From an uncultured Megasphaera sp. (lineage in GTDB: Bacteria > Bacillota > Negativicutes > Veillonellales > Megasphaeraceae), in contig URLP01000121.1 of NCBI GenBank assembly GCA_900548635.1, forward strand, positions 1 to 5,191: 5,191 nt of DNA. Reading direction: 5' to 3'. A program made the position numbers and the translations under genes. Shown piece by piece: positions 5,117-5,191 of this stretch (positions within the stretch are counted from its first letter, which is position 1; each line of letters opens with the position of its first letter). The notes beneath the pieces are model-generated. The model was not told the origin of the DNA. It saw only the letters and a program-made list of their open reading frames with translations, and did not search any database.

Positions 5117-5138
5117 GTTCATCGTTCGTCGTTCATCG
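5117..5138 (+). repeat. Short tandem heptamer repeat GTTCATC / GTTCGTC / GTTCATC
   Basis: Three consecutive 7-bp units (5117-5123, 5124-5130, 5131-5137) differ at one base and are followed by a further G. They sit just after the nitrilase terminator in a spacer running to the window end (5191). The remaining 53 bases hold a GGATATCC palindrome (5163-5170) and a GC-rich end (5179-5191) but no recognised gene. The repeat may be the edge of a dispersed intergenic element, which cannot be tested within this window. Confidence 0.5.
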
Positions 5139-5191
5139 AAGATTCACACAAGTGCAAGATTAGGATATCCACAGGATTCGCGCGGGCCGCC

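Noticed and set aside
5119..5190. Possible minus-strand gene end (23 codons open, stop at 5121-5119)
   Set aside because: It runs through the heptamer repeat, shows no recognisable sequence, and is too short to separate from chance.

Overview
The window looks like a chromosomal segment of an anaerobic Firmicute of the Negativicutes. A Megasphaera-like genome is my best guess. This is inferred from strong AAGGAGG-type ribosome sites, G/C-ending codons (GTC, GCC, CTG) in the genes, A/T-rich spacers, and the mix of a MocR/LysE pair with an anaerobe-type Old Yellow Enzyme. No marker gene fixes the species.

Layout. The last codons of a probable plus-strand gene (1-30) run into the 3' end of a minus-strand LysE/ArgO-type amino-acid exporter (27-632). 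A divergent control region (633-764) carries overlapping promoters and two copies, in opposite orientation, of a GTGA(A)TTATACCA motif. It separates the exporter from a plus-strand MocR-type regulator, a GntR helix-turn-helix fused to a PLP aminotransferase-like domain (765-2225). The regulator probably controls itself and the exporter. Next, with its own promoter and a repeat-rich likely operator, comes a two-gene operon: an Old Yellow Enzyme family flavin oxidoreductase with a four-cysteine tail (2309-3421), overlapping by ATGA a YfcE-type metallophosphodiesterase (3418-3963).

The spacer at 3964-4158 holds the main discovery. On the minus strand there is a strong ribosome site and a start codon followed by MYLLIDNYDSF, the hallmark N-terminus of TrpG/PabA glutamine amidotransferases. 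Upstream of it is a terminator hairpin with a T-tract that resembles an attenuator, and a possible -10 box. The frame loses all similarity after 11 codons, right at the yfcE stop. This looks like the 5' stump and leader of a deleted or rearranged anthranilate/aminodeoxychorismate synthase operon.

Divergent from that stump is a nitrilase gene with an intact Glu-Lys-Cys triad (4159-5082), closed by a clear intrinsic terminator (5083-5115). The last 76 bases contain a short tandem repeat and no convincing gene. No tRNA, rRNA, CRISPR array, transposase or origin was seen.
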